Below are positions 27,450 through 39,823 of a DNA stretch of 64,000 nt, one piece after another (positions within the stretch are counted from its first letter, which is position 1; every line of letters begins with the position of its first letter). The notes under the pieces are model-generated. The model was given only the letters and a program-made list of their open reading frames with translations. It was not told where the DNA came from and did not search any database. The translations under genes were made by a program, and so were the position numbers. The stretch is taken from positions 188,501-252,500 of the forward strand of contig NZ_JAFZ01000002.1 in assembly GCF_000526395.1 (NCBI RefSeq), in the 5' to 3' direction. The stretch is from Aminobacterium mobile DSM 12262 (lineage in GTDB: Bacteria; Synergistota; Synergistia; Synergistales; Aminobacteriaceae).

Positions 27450-28618
27450 GCCGTCACCTCCTTGAAAGATAACAGTTTATCCCTGTAATATTCATATTGC
27501 TTTTGCCGTGCTTCGATTTCGGCCGGAATGCCGCTGGTTAAGTCGTTGCAGAGAGCGTCAAAGCGATCGAGGATAGCTACGATGCGCTCTTGTTCTTTGA
27601 GAGGGGGGAGGGGAATTCTAAATTTCTTAAAAGCAACCATATCAACAGAAGCAAAATGCCCAAGTGTTAAGTTGTTTTTACACCATTCACCAAGTATATA
27701 ACAATAATAAAATAGGTACTTTATATTCACATCTTGATATTCATTTTTAAGTGAGAGTATTGTAAATCTTTGATTTGCTAAAAACTCGGTTTGTATTAGT
27801 GCATGTTCACCTATTGTTGCAGAAGTAGAAATAATTATAGAGTTTGCAGGAAATGGTCTTCCTTTAACAGCATTTATTGAAACATGTTGCAATGCATTTG
27901 AAAGTATTCTTCCATTTTCGCGTATATCTTCCATCCGAAACCAAGGAATTACTCCGTTTTCCCAATACTCCTTGTTGGATTTTGATGGTGTATATCCGTT
28001 ACGAATATTAAAAAGATCATCAATAGCCACTCGTGGCACTTCATCACCAAACGTAAGCAGCAAATCCCTATAATACTCATACTGCTTTCTCCTTGCTGTA
28101 AGCTCTGCTGTAAGCTCTGCTGTAAGCTCTGTGAAATTGTCCAGAATACGGACAATTTCCTGCTGAACAGCTAGAGGGGGAAGGGGAACAGAAATCCTTG
28201 CCATGACGTTGCTCATCAATTTTGGGTTACCCATACCATCATTAACATATTTTTTTGCATATACTTGCAAAACATAAAATAGAAACTTAGTACTTACCAG
28301 TTCATTATTTTTAACCCTTAATAATCCACAAACATTTGTTATACTAAATTTTTCGTTAATATGATAAAAAACAGAACCAGCGTTTGCTCCATCTGTTGTC
28401 CATGTTACGGATTCGCAGTCATAGTCAAAAGTATTTATGTAGCCAAAAACACCGTTATTTGCTGTTTGTGATGAATAAACGGGATAAACACCAGTATTTT
28501 CTCTTAGATAATTTTTGGACATTACTCTCCCACGTGTAATGTCACAAATTTCTTCCACTGTTACAAACTCCACTCCATCTGGACAAAGTTCAGCAATCAA
28601 TTCATCTAACTTACTCAT
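27446..28618 (-). CDS. hsdS: Type I restriction enzyme, S (specificity) subunit
   Basis: HsdS sets the bipartite DNA target of the complex. The 390-residue protein has two target-recognition domains, each followed by a conserved helix with nearly the same end: [16 protein letters not shown] (middle) and [16 protein letters not shown] (C-terminus). The middle helix contains ELTA three times, encoded by three perfect 12-base repeats (28095-28130). The same TAEL-type repeat sets the spacer length in the EcoR124I family. ATGA overlaps couple it to hsdM and hsdR. The recognition sequence cannot be read from the protein. Confidence 0.95.
   Translation of the reverse strand: MSKLDELIAELCPDGVEFVTVEEICDITRGRVMSKNYLRENTGVYPVYSSQTANNGVFGYINTFDYDCESVTWTTDGANAGSVFYHINEKFSITNVCGLLRVKNNELVSTKFLFYVLQVYAKKYVNDGMGNPKLMSNVMARISVPLPPLAVQQEIVRILDNFTELTAELTAELTARRKQYEYYRDLLLTFGDEVPRVAIDDLFNIRNGYTPSKSNKEYWENGVIPWFRMEDIRENGRILSNALQHVSINAVKGRPFPANSIIISTSATIGEHALIQTEFLANQRFTILSLKNEYQDVNIKYLFYYCYILGEWCKNNLTLGHFASVDMVAFKKFRIPLPPLKEQERIVAILDRFDALCNDLTSGIPAEIEARQKQYEYYRDKLLSFKEVTA
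28095..28130 (-). repeat. Three 12-bp repeats in hsdS controlling spacer helix length
   Basis: GCTGTAAGCTCT occurs three times in tandem on the plus strand and encodes ELTA three times on the minus strand. Slippage by one unit keeps the reading frame and changes the central helix by four residues. In EcoR124I and EcoR124II a two-versus-three repeat difference alters the spacer of the target site by one base. Confidence 0.95.
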
Positions 28619-30183
28619 TTGCCCACCTCAATTTCCGCAATAATCTTATCTATTTCTTCCCGCAAAATCTGCTCTCTCGCCACAATTTTTTCTATCTCAG
28701 CATTGAGGGCAACAATATCAATCTTTTCTCTGGTATCCTCCTGTTCAACATAGGTAGAAACAGACAGGTTATAATCTTGTTCAGCTATTTCACTGTTTGG
28801 CACAAGCCTAGCAAAATGCTCTATATCTTTTCTATCTTTGAATGCGTTAAGAATGGTCTCAATATTTTCTTGTGTAAGCTTGTTGTTATTCGTAACCTTT
28901 ACAAATTCCTTTGATGCATCGATAAATAAGGTGCTATTTTCTGATTTAGACTTCTTCAGCACCATAATGCAGGTAGCAATGCTGGTACCATAAAACAAGT
29001 TATCCGGTAACTGAATGATACAGTCGATATAGTTATTATCAATCAGGTACTGCCTGATTTTCTTTTCAGCGCCTCCGCGGTACATTACACCGGGGAAACA
29101 AACGATAGCCGCTGTTCCGTTTGTTGCAAGCCAAGAGAGACTATGCATAATAAAAGCAAGGTCTGCCTTAGACTTAGGAGCCAATACTCCCGCTGGAGAA
29201 AAACGGGGATCGTTAATCAAAATAGGATCATTGTCGCCCTTCCATTTAATAGAGTAAGGTGGATTTGATACAATGGCTTCAAAAGGCTCATCATCCCAAT
29301 GTTGCGGATCTGTTAGTGTGTCCCCAAGGGCAATATCAAATTTGTCATAATCAATATCGTGCAGGAACATATTAATTCTGCACAGGTTGTAGGTTGTAAT
29401 GTTGATTTCTTGACCGAAGAAACCTTGACGTACATTTTCTTTTCCTAAGATTTTTGCAAACTTTAGCAGTAGAGAGCCAGAACCGCAGGCGGGGTCATAT
29501 ACCTTGTTGACTTCAGTTTTTCCTACTAATGTTAAGTGGGTAAGGAGTTCAGAAACCTCCTGCGGCGTATAGTATTCACCACCACTTTTTCCTGCATTGG
29601 ATGCATACATACCCATTAAAAACTCATAAGCATCACCGAATGCATCTATGGTATTGTCTTTGTAATCTCCCAGCTTCATTTCTCCAACAGAATTCATTAG
29701 CTTAACCAGCTTTTCATTACGCTTTACTACAGTGTTACCTAGCTTATTGCTGTTAACATCAATATCGTCAAACAGACCTTTGAAATTATCTTCACTCTCT
29801 GTTCCTTGGGCAGATGCCTCTATATTACTGAAAACCTGTTCCAGTGTTTCATTTAAGTTTTCATCGTCCTTTGCACGAGCTCGGACATTTTCAAAAAGTT
29901 CGCTGGGTAAAATAAAGAAGCCCTTTGTCTTAACTAAATCCTCTCGTGCCTGTTCTGCTTCTTCGTCGGATAACTTAGCATAATCAAATTCCGTATTGCC
30001 AGCTTCCCATTCTCCGGCGTTAATATAGGCAGTAATATTTTCAGATATGTAGCGGTAAAACAGCATTCCTAGAACATATTGCTTAAAGTCCCATCCATCT
30101 ACACTGCCTCTTAGATCATTTGCCATATTCCATATCGTGCGGTGTAATTCCGCCCGTTCCTGTTCTTTTCTGTTGTTTTCCAT
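28615..30183 (-). CDS. hsdM: Type I restriction enzyme, M (methyltransferase) subunit
   Basis: HsdM is the adenine-N6 methyltransferase of the complex. It has an N-terminal helical domain ([29 protein letters not shown]) and the SAM-binding motif [13 protein letters not shown]. The catalytic motif IVSNPPYS follows at the normal distance. The frame begins at 30204, but the ATG at 30183 (MENNRKEQ) follows GAAAGGAAG at good spacing and gives 522 residues. It overlaps hsdS by four bases and lies right after the XRE regulator. Confidence 0.96.
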   Translation of the reverse strand: MENNRKEQERAELHRTIWNMANDLRGSVDGWDFKQYVLGMLFYRYISENITAYINAGEWEAGNTEFDYAKLSDEEAEQAREDLVKTKGFFILPSELFENVRARAKDDENLNETLEQVFSNIEASAQGTESEDNFKGLFDDIDVNSNKLGNTVVKRNEKLVKLMNSVGEMKLGDYKDNTIDAFGDAYEFLMGMYASNAGKSGGEYYTPQEVSELLTHLTLVGKTEVNKVYDPACGSGSLLLKFAKILGKENVRQGFFGQEINITTYNLCRINMFLHDIDYDKFDIALGDTLTDPQHWDDEPFEAIVSNPPYSIKWKGDNDPILINDPRFSPAGVLAPKSKADLAFIMHSLSWLATNGTAAIVCFPGVMYRGGAEKKIRQYLIDNNYIDCIIQLPDNLFYGTSIATCIMVLKKSKSENSTLFIDASKEFVKVTNNNKLTQENIETILNAFKDRKDIEHFARLVPNSEIAEQDYNLSVSTYVEQEDTREKIDIVALNAEIEKIVAREQILREEIDKIIAEIEVGK

Positions 30184-30187
30184 AACT

Positions 30188-30409
30188 CTACTTCCTTTCT
30201 TCAACCATATTAGGCACTAATTCCATGATATCTTTAAAATCAACGCCAAGTGCCGTACAAACCTTTACAAGAACATCCATACTGACATATTCGTTTTTAG
30301 AAAGCTTTGAAATTGACGATGGACTTATTCCCGCAGCAGCTTGCAAATCTTTCTTCTTCATATCGCGGTCTATCAACAATTTCCAAAGCTTTTTATAGCT
30401 AACGGTCAT
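30188..30409 (-). CDS. Small XRE-family regulator of the hsd operon
   Basis: A 73-residue helix-turn-helix protein ([39 protein letters not shown]). The frame is open from 30469, but the ATG at 30409 follows AAAGAGGTG, and MTVSYKKLW is the usual start of such regulators. It ends just before hsdM, so it should be the first gene of the hsd operon and probably autoregulates it. This would delay or balance restriction when the element enters a new host; that role is inferred from position. Confidence 0.85.
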   Translation of the reverse strand: MTVSYKKLWKLLIDRDMKKKDLQAAAGISPSSISKLSKNEYVSMDVLVKVCTALGVDFKDIMELVPNMVEERK

Positions 30410-30439
30410 CTTGGTCACCTCTTTATATATGTTTTTTCC

Positions 30440-30448
30440 ATTATAGCA
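30440..30448 (-). promoter_or_regulatory. Extended -10 promoter of the XRE-hsd operon
   Basis: On the minus strand TGCTATAAT forms an extended -10 box, 31 bases before the XRE start codon. No good -35 lies at 17 bases, as is usual for extended -10 promoters. Confidence 0.5.
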
Positions 30449-30643
30449 CATTTTCTTCAAAAATAACATGATAATTCTGTGTTTGTGAAGTAATTTTTCA
30501 ATGTTAACAAAGATAATGATAGTTGTGTATGCCTTTATTTTTGATTTAAATAAATACTTTTAGACAAAAATGTCTGTAAGTCTATTTGTAAAACCAAAGG
30601 CAAAGTTATAACATTCAGCCTTCTTAAATTTAATACCACTTTC

Positions 30644-30657
30644 GCTCAAATTTGAGC
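30644..30657. promoter_or_regulatory. 14-bp palindrome in the divergent control region
   Basis: GCTCAAATTTGAGC is a perfect palindrome in the 623-base gap between the XRE-hsd operon and the primase gene. It could be an operator for the XRE protein or for an element regulator. Nothing beyond symmetry supports it. Confidence 0.3.
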
Positions 30658-30672
30658 AAAAGCATAAACATT

Positions 30673-30713
30673 ACAGCCGTCTTTACCTTAGAAAAAAGAC
30701 AGGCTGTTTTTTT
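30673..30713 (+). terminator. Plus-strand terminator in the divergent control region
   Basis: ACAGCC-GTCTTT pairs with AAAGAC-AGGCTGT with one bulge, followed by seven T. No plus-strand gene precedes it within the gap, so it either ends a short untranslated RNA or is left over from a deleted gene. Confidence 0.65.
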
Positions 30714-30813
30714 ATTTTAAGGGGTTCGAATCAATAGAATTCTTCGCTTATGGATGAGGAAGAAAATTATTTTTGGAAAATCCTCAACTAATGTGCCCTA
30801 CCGTGGCTATAAG

Positions 30814-30860
30814 GTGAGAGGAAAAATAATCCCCCAATGAAAGCATAGTTTTTCTCTCAC
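30814..30860 (+). ncRNA. Stem-loop in the primase leader
   Basis: GTGAGAG plus AAAAA (30814-30826) pairs with TTTTT plus CTCTCAC (30849-30860), with one bulged G. It lies about 170 bases before the primase start. It may be a leader structure or part of a small RNA. The rest of the 30410-31032 gap shows no gene that I can support. Confidence 0.3.
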
Positions 30861-31032
30861 TGCTCCTTGACAACTGAATACCCCGAAATGCAAGAGATAC
30901 TTCAAGGTGAATATGCCATGACGATAATTCCGAGCGTATTCCTTGAAAGATAACGAGGTTGTGTCAAACAAGGCAAACCCTCTGGAACAGTAGCGTTTCG
31001 GGTCATTTTTAACAGGCAAGGAGGTGAAATAA

Positions 31033-33357
31033 CTGAAACCACAATATGATAACTTGCCACAGATACTCAAAATTAAGCCACAGTTTTGCTGTTGGAAATA
31101 TGAAGAGCGAAGTGGTAGAAAAACCAAAGTTCCCTATAACCCAGTAACGAGAAAAAGGGCAAAACCAAATCAACGTGGTACATTTAAAGATTTTAGTTCG
31201 GCGGTAGCTGCTATAAGTGATTATGATGGTATCGGATTTTTGGTGGGTAATGACATATGTGTTATCGACTTAGATGATTGCTTTGATAGTGGTGGTAAGC
31301 TTAAGCCTGTTACCCAAATTGTTGTAGAGGCTTTTAGTGGTTGTTATATGGAACACAGTCCATCTGAAAAAGGGCTTCATATTTTCTTTAAGGCCACAGG
31401 CTTTAACTTTGACAAAACAAAATACTATATCAACAACAGAAAGCTGGGAGTTGAGGTCTATGTGGGCGGAGCAACAAATCGTTTTGTTACCGTAACAGGC
31501 AATGTATATGCAGATGGTGATATAGCGGAGAAATCGAATGAACTACAGATGATACTAGACAAGTATATGCTACGTCCTACCACTGTGAAGCAACTTCTGG
31601 ATACAGAAAGTCAATCCTATCTGTCTGACAAGTCTGTTATTGAGAAGGCTTTAAAATCGGCAAATGGAGAAAGGTTCAAAGCATTATGGCAAGGGGATAC
31701 ATCAGGCTATGCTTCTGCCAGTGAAGCTGATTTGGCACTTTGCGGTATGCTGGCATTTTGGTGTGGCAGAGATATTGGACAGATTGACAGACTTTTCCGG
31801 CAGAGCGGCCTAATGCGGGATAAATGGAATAGACCACAGTCCGGCAGTACTTATGGAATAATAACCATAGAAAAAGCTATCGCAAATGCTACTGAAATAT
31901 ATAAACCAGGTGGCAAGCGTTCATCAGCTACAGAGGATTTTGGTGAATGTTCTCTTACTGGCTTTAAGCCTGAGAGTAACGATCGCTACCCTTGGACGGA
32001 TATTGGGGCAAGCAGGCTGTTTGCTGATTATTATAAGTCTTTTGCCCGCTTTGTTCCCGAAAGGAAGATGTGGTTTTGCTATGAGAATGGTATTTGGATT
32101 CCTGATGTCGGTAATCTAAAAGTAATGGAAATGTGTAAATCATTGGCTAACCAACTGCTAACCTATGCTTTGACTATTCAGGATGAACATCAGAGAAAGG
32201 CATACATTGACTATTGCCGAAAATGGCAATTAAGAAGATACAGGGAAACGGTACTTAAGGATGCACAGAGCGTATATCCCATTTCGATGGCTGAATTTGA
32301 CCAAGATCCTCTTGTGTTAAATTGCACTAATGGAACATTGTTTTTAAAGTCGATGGATTTTCGTCCCCACAACAGCGAGGACAGACTCACAAAGATATCC
32401 AGCGTTAAATATGACCCTGAGGCAAAAAGCGAGCGATGGGATGCATTTATTCGTGAAATTATGAGCGGAGATGAGGAAAAGGCAAAGTTCCTACAAAAAG
32501 CCTTCGGATATGGTATCAGCGGAGACACTCGGTATGAATGCCTATTTGTTCTCTATGGTGCCACAACGAGAAACGGTAAAGGGACGCTATGCGAGAGCAT
32601 TCTTAAGGTATTAGGCAGCTACGGCTGTACTGCAAGACCGGAGACAATCAGTCTAAAAAATAACAATAACAGTTCAAGTCCCAGCGAGGATATTGCCCGG
32701 CTTGCAGGAGTACGCTTTGTGAATATTTCCGAACCTAGCAGAGGACTTGTCCTAAATGCCGCACAGGTAAAAAGTATGACAGGTGGTGACACCATCAATG
32801 CAAGGTTTCTGCACGAGAATTCTTTTGACTTCTCACCAAAGTTTAAGCTGTATATCAACACTAATTATCTGCCCGTCATTACGGATATGACGCTGTTTTC
32901 CAGCGGCAGAGTGGTAATTATCCCTTTTGAACGACACTTTGATGAAAGCGAGCAGGATAAAAACCTAAAACGTGAATTTGCCAAACCGAAGAATCAGAGT
33001 GCTATCCTCAACTGGCTAATTGAAGGCTATCAGCTGTTAAAAAAGGAAGGCTTGACTTTACCTGATTCCGTTAAGACAGCAACGGAGGCTTATAAGCGTG
33101 ACAGCGATAAAATAGCATTATTTTTCGAGGATGCCTTGGAGGAAAGCCCCAACAGTGAGGTGCGGACATCCGAAGTGTATGCCCGGTATCAGTGTTGGTG
33201 CAGTGCCAATGGCTGTTATTCAGAGAATGCAAGAAACTTCAAACAAGCCTTAACAGCTATCGCTCGTGTAGAACGGAAACGACCACGTTCTGGTGGTGGA
33301 ATGACCACAATGCTTATCGGATATAAGCTGACAGAAGAAGAATTTTTTCTTATTTAA
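31033..33357 (+). CDS. P4/D5-type primase-helicase of the mobile element
   Basis: A replication protein of about 774 residues. The N-terminal 150 residues (CWKYEERSGRKTKVPYNP, GFLVGNDICVIDLDDCF, HSPSEKGLHIFFK) form a primase-polymerase domain of the NrS-1/phage type. The C-terminal half is a D5-like superfamily 3 helicase with Walker A GATTRNGKGT and Walker B-type FVNISEPSR. The start is probably the CTG at 31033, which follows AAGGAGGTGA at ideal spacing; a TTG at 31054 is the alternative. It would replicate the excised element. Confidence 0.88.
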   Translation: MKPQYDNLPQILKIKPQFCCWKYEERSGRKTKVPYNPVTRKRAKPNQRGTFKDFSSAVAAISDYDGIGFLVGNDICVIDLDDCFDSGGKLKPVTQIVVEAFSGCYMEHSPSEKGLHIFFKATGFNFDKTKYYINNRKLGVEVYVGGATNRFVTVTGNVYADGDIAEKSNELQMILDKYMLRPTTVKQLLDTESQSYLSDKSVIEKALKSANGERFKALWQGDTSGYASASEADLALCGMLAFWCGRDIGQIDRLFRQSGLMRDKWNRPQSGSTYGIITIEKAIANATEIYKPGGKRSSATEDFGECSLTGFKPESNDRYPWTDIGASRLFADYYKSFARFVPERKMWFCYENGIWIPDVGNLKVMEMCKSLANQLLTYALTIQDEHQRKAYIDYCRKWQLRRYRETVLKDAQSVYPISMAEFDQDPLVLNCTNGTLFLKSMDFRPHNSEDRLTKISSVKYDPEAKSERWDAFIREIMSGDEEKAKFLQKAFGYGISGDTRYECLFVLYGATTRNGKGTLCESILKVLGSYGCTARPETISLKNNNNSSSPSEDIARLAGVRFVNISEPSRGLVLNAAQVKSMTGGDTINARFLHENSFDFSPKFKLYINTNYLPVITDMTLFSSGRVVIIPFERHFDESEQDKNLKREFAKPKNQSAILNWLIEGYQLLKKEGLTLPDSVKTATEAYKRDSDKIALFFEDALEESPNSEVRTSEVYARYQCWCSANGCYSENARNFKQALTAIARVERKRPRSGGGMTTMLIGYKLTEEEFFLI

Positions 33358-33406
33358 ACACAGTGTAGCAGCTTGTAGCAAGAAAAACAGGTTATATAAA
33401 AAATCG

Positions 33407-33421
33407 CTCTCGTATAGAGAG
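33407..33421 (+). terminator. Short hairpin after the primase gene
   Basis: CTCTC and GAGAG with a five-base loop, followed by TTTAGTTTTT. It is nested inside a longer symmetry (TTGTAGCAAG near 33373 and CTTGCTACAA near 33440). The following gap to 33631 contains small hairpins such as CCCCTAGGGG but no credible gene. Confidence 0.5.
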
Positions 33422-33631
33422 TTTAGTTTTTACCTGCTACATCTTGCTACAAAGCTTAATACCACTGAAGCCACTGGATACAACTCCGTGTGTTAATACC
33501 TACCCCCTAGGGGAGGTCGAATCTCCACACCTTTTCATCTGGACAACGGGCGTGGGGCAACGCGTAAAAAAACGCGGTTTCAAACGGGGTATATACCCCA
33601 CAATCCATTTTAATTTAGGAGGTAAACGATT

Positions 33632-34531
33632 ATGGCAACATCAACAACTTATAATAGAGCGTTTTGGAATGTTATGAAAGGAAAAGAAGAAAATAATCAA
33701 AATCTAAGCGAGGGCTTTGATAATGCAGGAGCCTATGTCGCACCAGATGAGTTCAGAGAAGGCTTTAACACTGCTTTGGCAAAGGAAAATATATTCCGCA
33801 GATTTGCTACTGTTATCAATCTATCTTCTGCAGAAGGTAAAATTCAAGCGGTATCCTCAACGGGTACAGCAGATTGGGTTGAAGACGGAGATCCAATCCC
33901 CGAAAGCGCCGATACATTTACACAGTTTCTGGTGAAATCATACAAGCTGGCATCTCTTGTCAAGCTAAACCGCTCATTCGTCACCGATATGAACTTTAAT
34001 CTTGAAAAATATCTGATTGGTGATTTTGCGAAGCGTTTTGGCAAGGCTGAGGAAAATGCATTGCTTAATGGAAATGGCACAACACAGCCAACAGGTATCC
34101 TTACAGCAGATGCAGATGTAACTACAGCAGATAGTGCTACTATCTCTTTTGACGAGATTATCTCTCTGTACTTTTCATTAAAAGATGAATACCGAAATAA
34201 CGCTGTATTTATCATGCACGATAATACAGCCATGCTTCTTAGAACCCTTAAGGATACAAGCGGCAGTTATCTGTGGAATTCTTCAGATAACACCATCTTC
34301 GGAAAGCCTGTAGTTACCTCTCCATATATGCCTACAGTATCAGCAGGAGCAAAAAGCATTGTATTTGGAGATTTATCATACTACTGGCTGATTGAGCGTC
34401 AGCCAATAACAATAAAGAAATTAAGTGAATTATATGCATTGCAGGGGCAGATTGGCTTTTCTGCTTACGAAAGATTGGATGGGAAGCTAATTCAACCGGA
34501 TGCTCTGAAAATATTACAAATAAAAGCTTAA
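33632..34531 (+). CDS. HK97-fold phage major capsid protein, standing alone
   Basis: A 299-residue HK97-type capsid protein. The family pattern is present: FAT(V)INLSSAEGKIQ, TADWVEDGDPIPESADTFTQFLVKSYKLASLVKLNR, ENALLNGNGTTQPTGIL and a C-terminal GDLSYYWLIERQPITIKK to QGQIGFSAYERLDGKL. It lacks the long N-terminal scaffold (delta) domain. The start has an excellent TTAGGAGG site. No terminase, portal, protease or tail gene is present, so it cannot make a phage by itself. It may serve a satellite that borrows the rest from a helper, or be a relic. Confidence 0.9.
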   Translation: MATSTTYNRAFWNVMKGKEENNQNLSEGFDNAGAYVAPDEFREGFNTALAKENIFRRFATVINLSSAEGKIQAVSSTGTADWVEDGDPIPESADTFTQFLVKSYKLASLVKLNRSFVTDMNFNLEKYLIGDFAKRFGKAEENALLNGNGTTQPTGILTADADVTTADSATISFDEIISLYFSLKDEYRNNAVFIMHDNTAMLLRTLKDTSGSYLWNSSDNTIFGKPVVTSPYMPTVSAGAKSIVFGDLSYYWLIERQPITIKKLSELYALQGQIGFSAYERLDGKLIQPDALKILQIKA

Positions 34532-34542
34532 ATAATGGATTA

Positions 34543-34572
34543 GGCACTGAGTCATCAATTTGGCTCAGTGCC
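34543..34572 (+). other. Hairpin between capsid and TnpW-like genes
   Basis: GGCACTGAG (34543-34551) pairs perfectly with CTCAGTGCC (34564-34572), loop of 12. There is no U run, so it is more likely an RNA-stability or processing element than a terminator. Confidence 0.5.
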
Positions 34573-34606
34573 AGTTCCTTCAAAACATCGGACAGGAGGT
34601 CACGAT

Positions 34607-34810
34607 ATGGAAAACCAAATTAACAGTCGCACAACCAAATCCGATATCGGAGGTACGGTCTATGTGGTGGAATCACGAGTAAGTGATTCAGCAAAGGAAA
34701 GTGCATATTCCAAGCTGAAACGACTGATTACGGTCAACGCAAAAAGTCTTTCAAAGTTATCAGATAGTTCATATAAACCTACGGAATTCAACTCGACTTC
34801 TTCAAGGTAG
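34607..34810 (+). CDS. TnpW-like small transposon protein
   Basis: A 67-residue protein beginning MENQINSRTTKSDIGGTVYVVESRVSDSAKESAYSKLKRLI. The pattern of a polar start, GGTVYVVESRVS, then a helix with KLKRLI resembles the TnpW proteins of Tn4451-type elements, which lie next to the serine recombinase and have no proven function. The ATG at 34607 follows GACAGGAGG; the frame is open further upstream without a ribosome site. It lies 57 bases before the recombinase. Confidence 0.65.
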   Translation: MENQINSRTTKSDIGGTVYVVESRVSDSAKESAYSKLKRLITVNAKSLSKLSDSSYKPTEFNSTSSR

Positions 34811-36519
<1,709 letters not shown>

Positions 36520-36528
36520 ACTAAAAAA

Positions 36529-36557
36529 CGGCATAGCCGCTATTAACGACTATGCCG
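36529..36557 (+). terminator. Terminator of the serine recombinase
   Basis: CGGCATAG pairs perfectly with CTATGCCG (loop 13), followed by AATTTTTC. It is ten bases past the recombinase stop and inside the right end of the element. Confidence 0.8.
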
Positions 36558-36573
36558 AATTTTTCAGAGATTA

Positions 36574-36588
36574 TAAATCCCTATCTGA
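36574..36588 (-). repeat. Right terminal inverted repeat of the serine-recombinase element
   Basis: On the minus strand TCAGATAGGGATTTA, matching the left repeat at 12 of 15 bases. The right host flank CGCTCC begins at 36590. Confidence 0.7.
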
Positions 36589-36599
36589 CCGCTCCTAAA

Positions 36600-36610
36600 G
36601 GGGGCTTTTT
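36600..36610 (-). other. Orphaned 5' arm of the former groEL-guaA terminator
   Basis: On the minus strand AAAAAGCCCCC followed by TTTAGGAGCG, 32 bases past the groEL stop. It is exactly complementary to GGGGGCTTTTT at 24198-24188. In the present sequence groEL has no complete GC-rich terminator of its own. Confidence 0.75.
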
Positions 36611-36641
36611 ATAACAACTTATTGGAGTGGAAAACTTACTC

Positions 36642-38297
<1,656 letters not shown>

Positions 38298-38309
38298 TTA
38301 TCTCGTCTC

Positions 38310-38600
38310 TTATTTCTCTACAATAGCAAGAACGTCTCGCTCACTGAAGATCACAAACTCTTCTCCGTCAAGCTTAATCTCAGTACCGGCATATTTGCTG
38401 AATATGATACGGTCACCAACTTTAACTTCCAATGGAAGCTTCTGTCCGTTCTCAAGCACTTTCCCAGTTCCAATAGCTATAACTTCCCCTTCCTGGGGTT
38501 TCTCTTTGGCAGTATCTGGAAGAACGATGCCTCCCTTGGTTTTTTCTTCCTGATTGATGACCTTAACAACGAGACGATCACCAAGCGGTTTTAAGTTCAT
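38310..38600 (-). CDS. groES: Co-chaperonin GroES
   Basis: The 96-residue lid of the GroEL ring. The N-terminus [13 protein letters not shown], the mobile loop [24 protein letters not shown] and the [13 protein letters not shown] strand are textbook. The ATG at 38600 follows AAGGAGGG. It is the first gene of the groESL operon, with the CIRCE operator 38 bases upstream. Confidence 0.99.
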   Translation of the reverse strand: MNLKPLGDRLVVKVINQEEKTKGGIVLPDTAKEKPQEGEVIAIGTGKVLENGQKLPLEVKVGDRIIFSKYAGTEIKLDGEEFVIFSERDVLAIVEK

Positions 38601-38637
38601 TCGAAAATCCCTCCTTGAAATATTATCCTTTAAGATG

Positions 38638-38664
38638 TTAGCACTCCTTCGTGTCGAGTGCTAA
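38638..38664 (-). promoter_or_regulatory. CIRCE operator (HrcA binding site)
   Basis: TTAGCACTC-N9-GAGTGCTAA, a perfect match to the CIRCE consensus with the exact nine-base spacer. It covers the region just after the predicted transcription start of groESL, the usual position for HrcA repression. hrcA itself is not in the window. Confidence 0.97.
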
Positions 38665-38677
38665 CTGAACGGTTTAA

Positions 38678-38706
38678 ATATTAATTCTCATGCTTTTTTA
38701 TCTCAA
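38678..38706 (-). promoter_or_regulatory. groESL promoter
   Basis: TTGAGA (38701-38706) and TAATAT (38678-38683) on the minus strand, 17 bases apart. Transcription would start near 38671, directly upstream of CIRCE. Confidence 0.75.
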
Positions 38707-38797
38707 GGATAAATAATCATAAATAATAGAGTTTATACCTATAAATACAATACTATCTCTTTATATCTCTCTTTTTATCAGTTTTTGATACTCATCA

Positions 38798-39823
38798 CTA
38801 CGAAAGCAGGTGCCAAGAAGGGTTAGGAGCAAGAGAAAGATCTGAAATATTCCCTCGCTGAAAGCTATTATATCCAGCAGCAGCTATCATAACGGCATTA
38901 TCAGTACATCTAATCACAGGCGGGATAAATACTTCCCAATATTTCCTCTTCAATAACTCTTTTCTGAGACCCTTGTTAGCAGCTACTCCTCCTGATATAG
39001 CTATTTTCTGAATCCCCGTCACTTCAGTGGCCCGTTCCAGTTTGGAAACTAACGCCGTAACAGCCGCTCGCTGGAAAGAGGCACAAATATCTGCAACAGG
39101 TAGATCTGTCTTGCTTTTTTGCAACTCATTTACTGTCCAAAGTACCGCCGTTTTCAAACCACTAAAACTAAAAGCAATTTCATTACTGCCTTTAAGAGGA
39201 ACAGGAAAACGAAAAGCCTCTGGATTTCCTTGTTGTGCCAGCCTATCAATAACAGGCCCCCCAGGATATCCGAGGCCTAAGAGTTTTGCAACCTTATCAT
39301 AAGCCTCTCCAGCGGCATCATCTCTTGTTTCTCCGAGAAGCTGATATTGACCCCAATCTTCTACAAGTATAATTTCAGTATGCCCCCCAGAAACGATGAG
39401 ACAGATAAAAGGAGGAAGAAGATCTTCAGAAGCCACTACATTAGCAAAGAGATGGCCTTCCAGATGATTAACTCCTAATAGAGGTACTCCCCATGATTGG
39501 GCAAAGGCCTTAGCTGTCATGACTCCAACCATGAGCGATCCCATGAGTCCCGGACCTGCGGTAACTGCTATCAGGGAAAGTTCTGAAGCAGGAGAACTAA
39601 TTCCAGCTTGGCTAAAGGCCGCCTGTATAAGGGGTAAAATCGCTTCGAGATGCATTCTCGATGCAAATTCCGGAACAACACCTCCAAAAGGGGCATGTTC
39701 TTTGATCTGGCTTGAAATAAAATCTGCTTTAACATTACGTTGCCCCTCTAGAACAGAAACAGCCGTATCGTCACAGCTACTCTCTATTCCCAAGGTCAAA
39801 AAATTAGAATTCACTATTGTCAC
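38798..39823 (-). CDS. tsaD: tRNA N6-adenosine threonylcarbamoyltransferase TsaD
   Basis: TsaD transfers the threonylcarbamoyl group to A37 of ANN-decoding tRNAs. The 341-residue protein has GIESSCDDTAVSVL, the metal-binding NHLEGHLFA, IVSGGHTEI, GEAYDKVAKLLGLGYPGGP and AISGGVAANKGLR. All are family signatures and length is normal. Its start overlaps the end of the neighbouring secreted-protein gene by four bases, so it belongs to the murJ transcript. Confidence 0.97.
   Translation of the reverse strand: MTIVNSNFLTLGIESSCDDTAVSVLEGQRNVKADFISSQIKEHAPFGGVVPEFASRMHLEAILPLIQAAFSQAGISSPASELSLIAVTAGPGLMGSLMVGVMTAKAFAQSWGVPLLGVNHLEGHLFANVVASEDLLPPFICLIVSGGHTEIILVEDWGQYQLLGETRDDAAGEAYDKVAKLLGLGYPGGPVIDRLAQQGNPEAFRFPVPLKGSNEIAFSFSGLKTAVLWTVNELQKSKTDLPVADICASFQRAAVTALVSKLERATEVTGIQKIAISGGVAANKGLRKELLKRKYWEVFIPPVIRCTDNAVMIAAAGYNSFQRGNISDLSLAPNPSWHLLS

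Noticed and set aside
30807-31127. A 106-codon minus-strand open frame overlapping the primase start
   Set aside because: It lies opposite the primase start and leader, has no ribosome site and its translation resembles no protein family.
33444-33677. A 77-codon open frame before the capsid gene
   Set aside because: It overlaps the capsid start and its strong ribosome site, lacks one of its own, and reads through hairpins.
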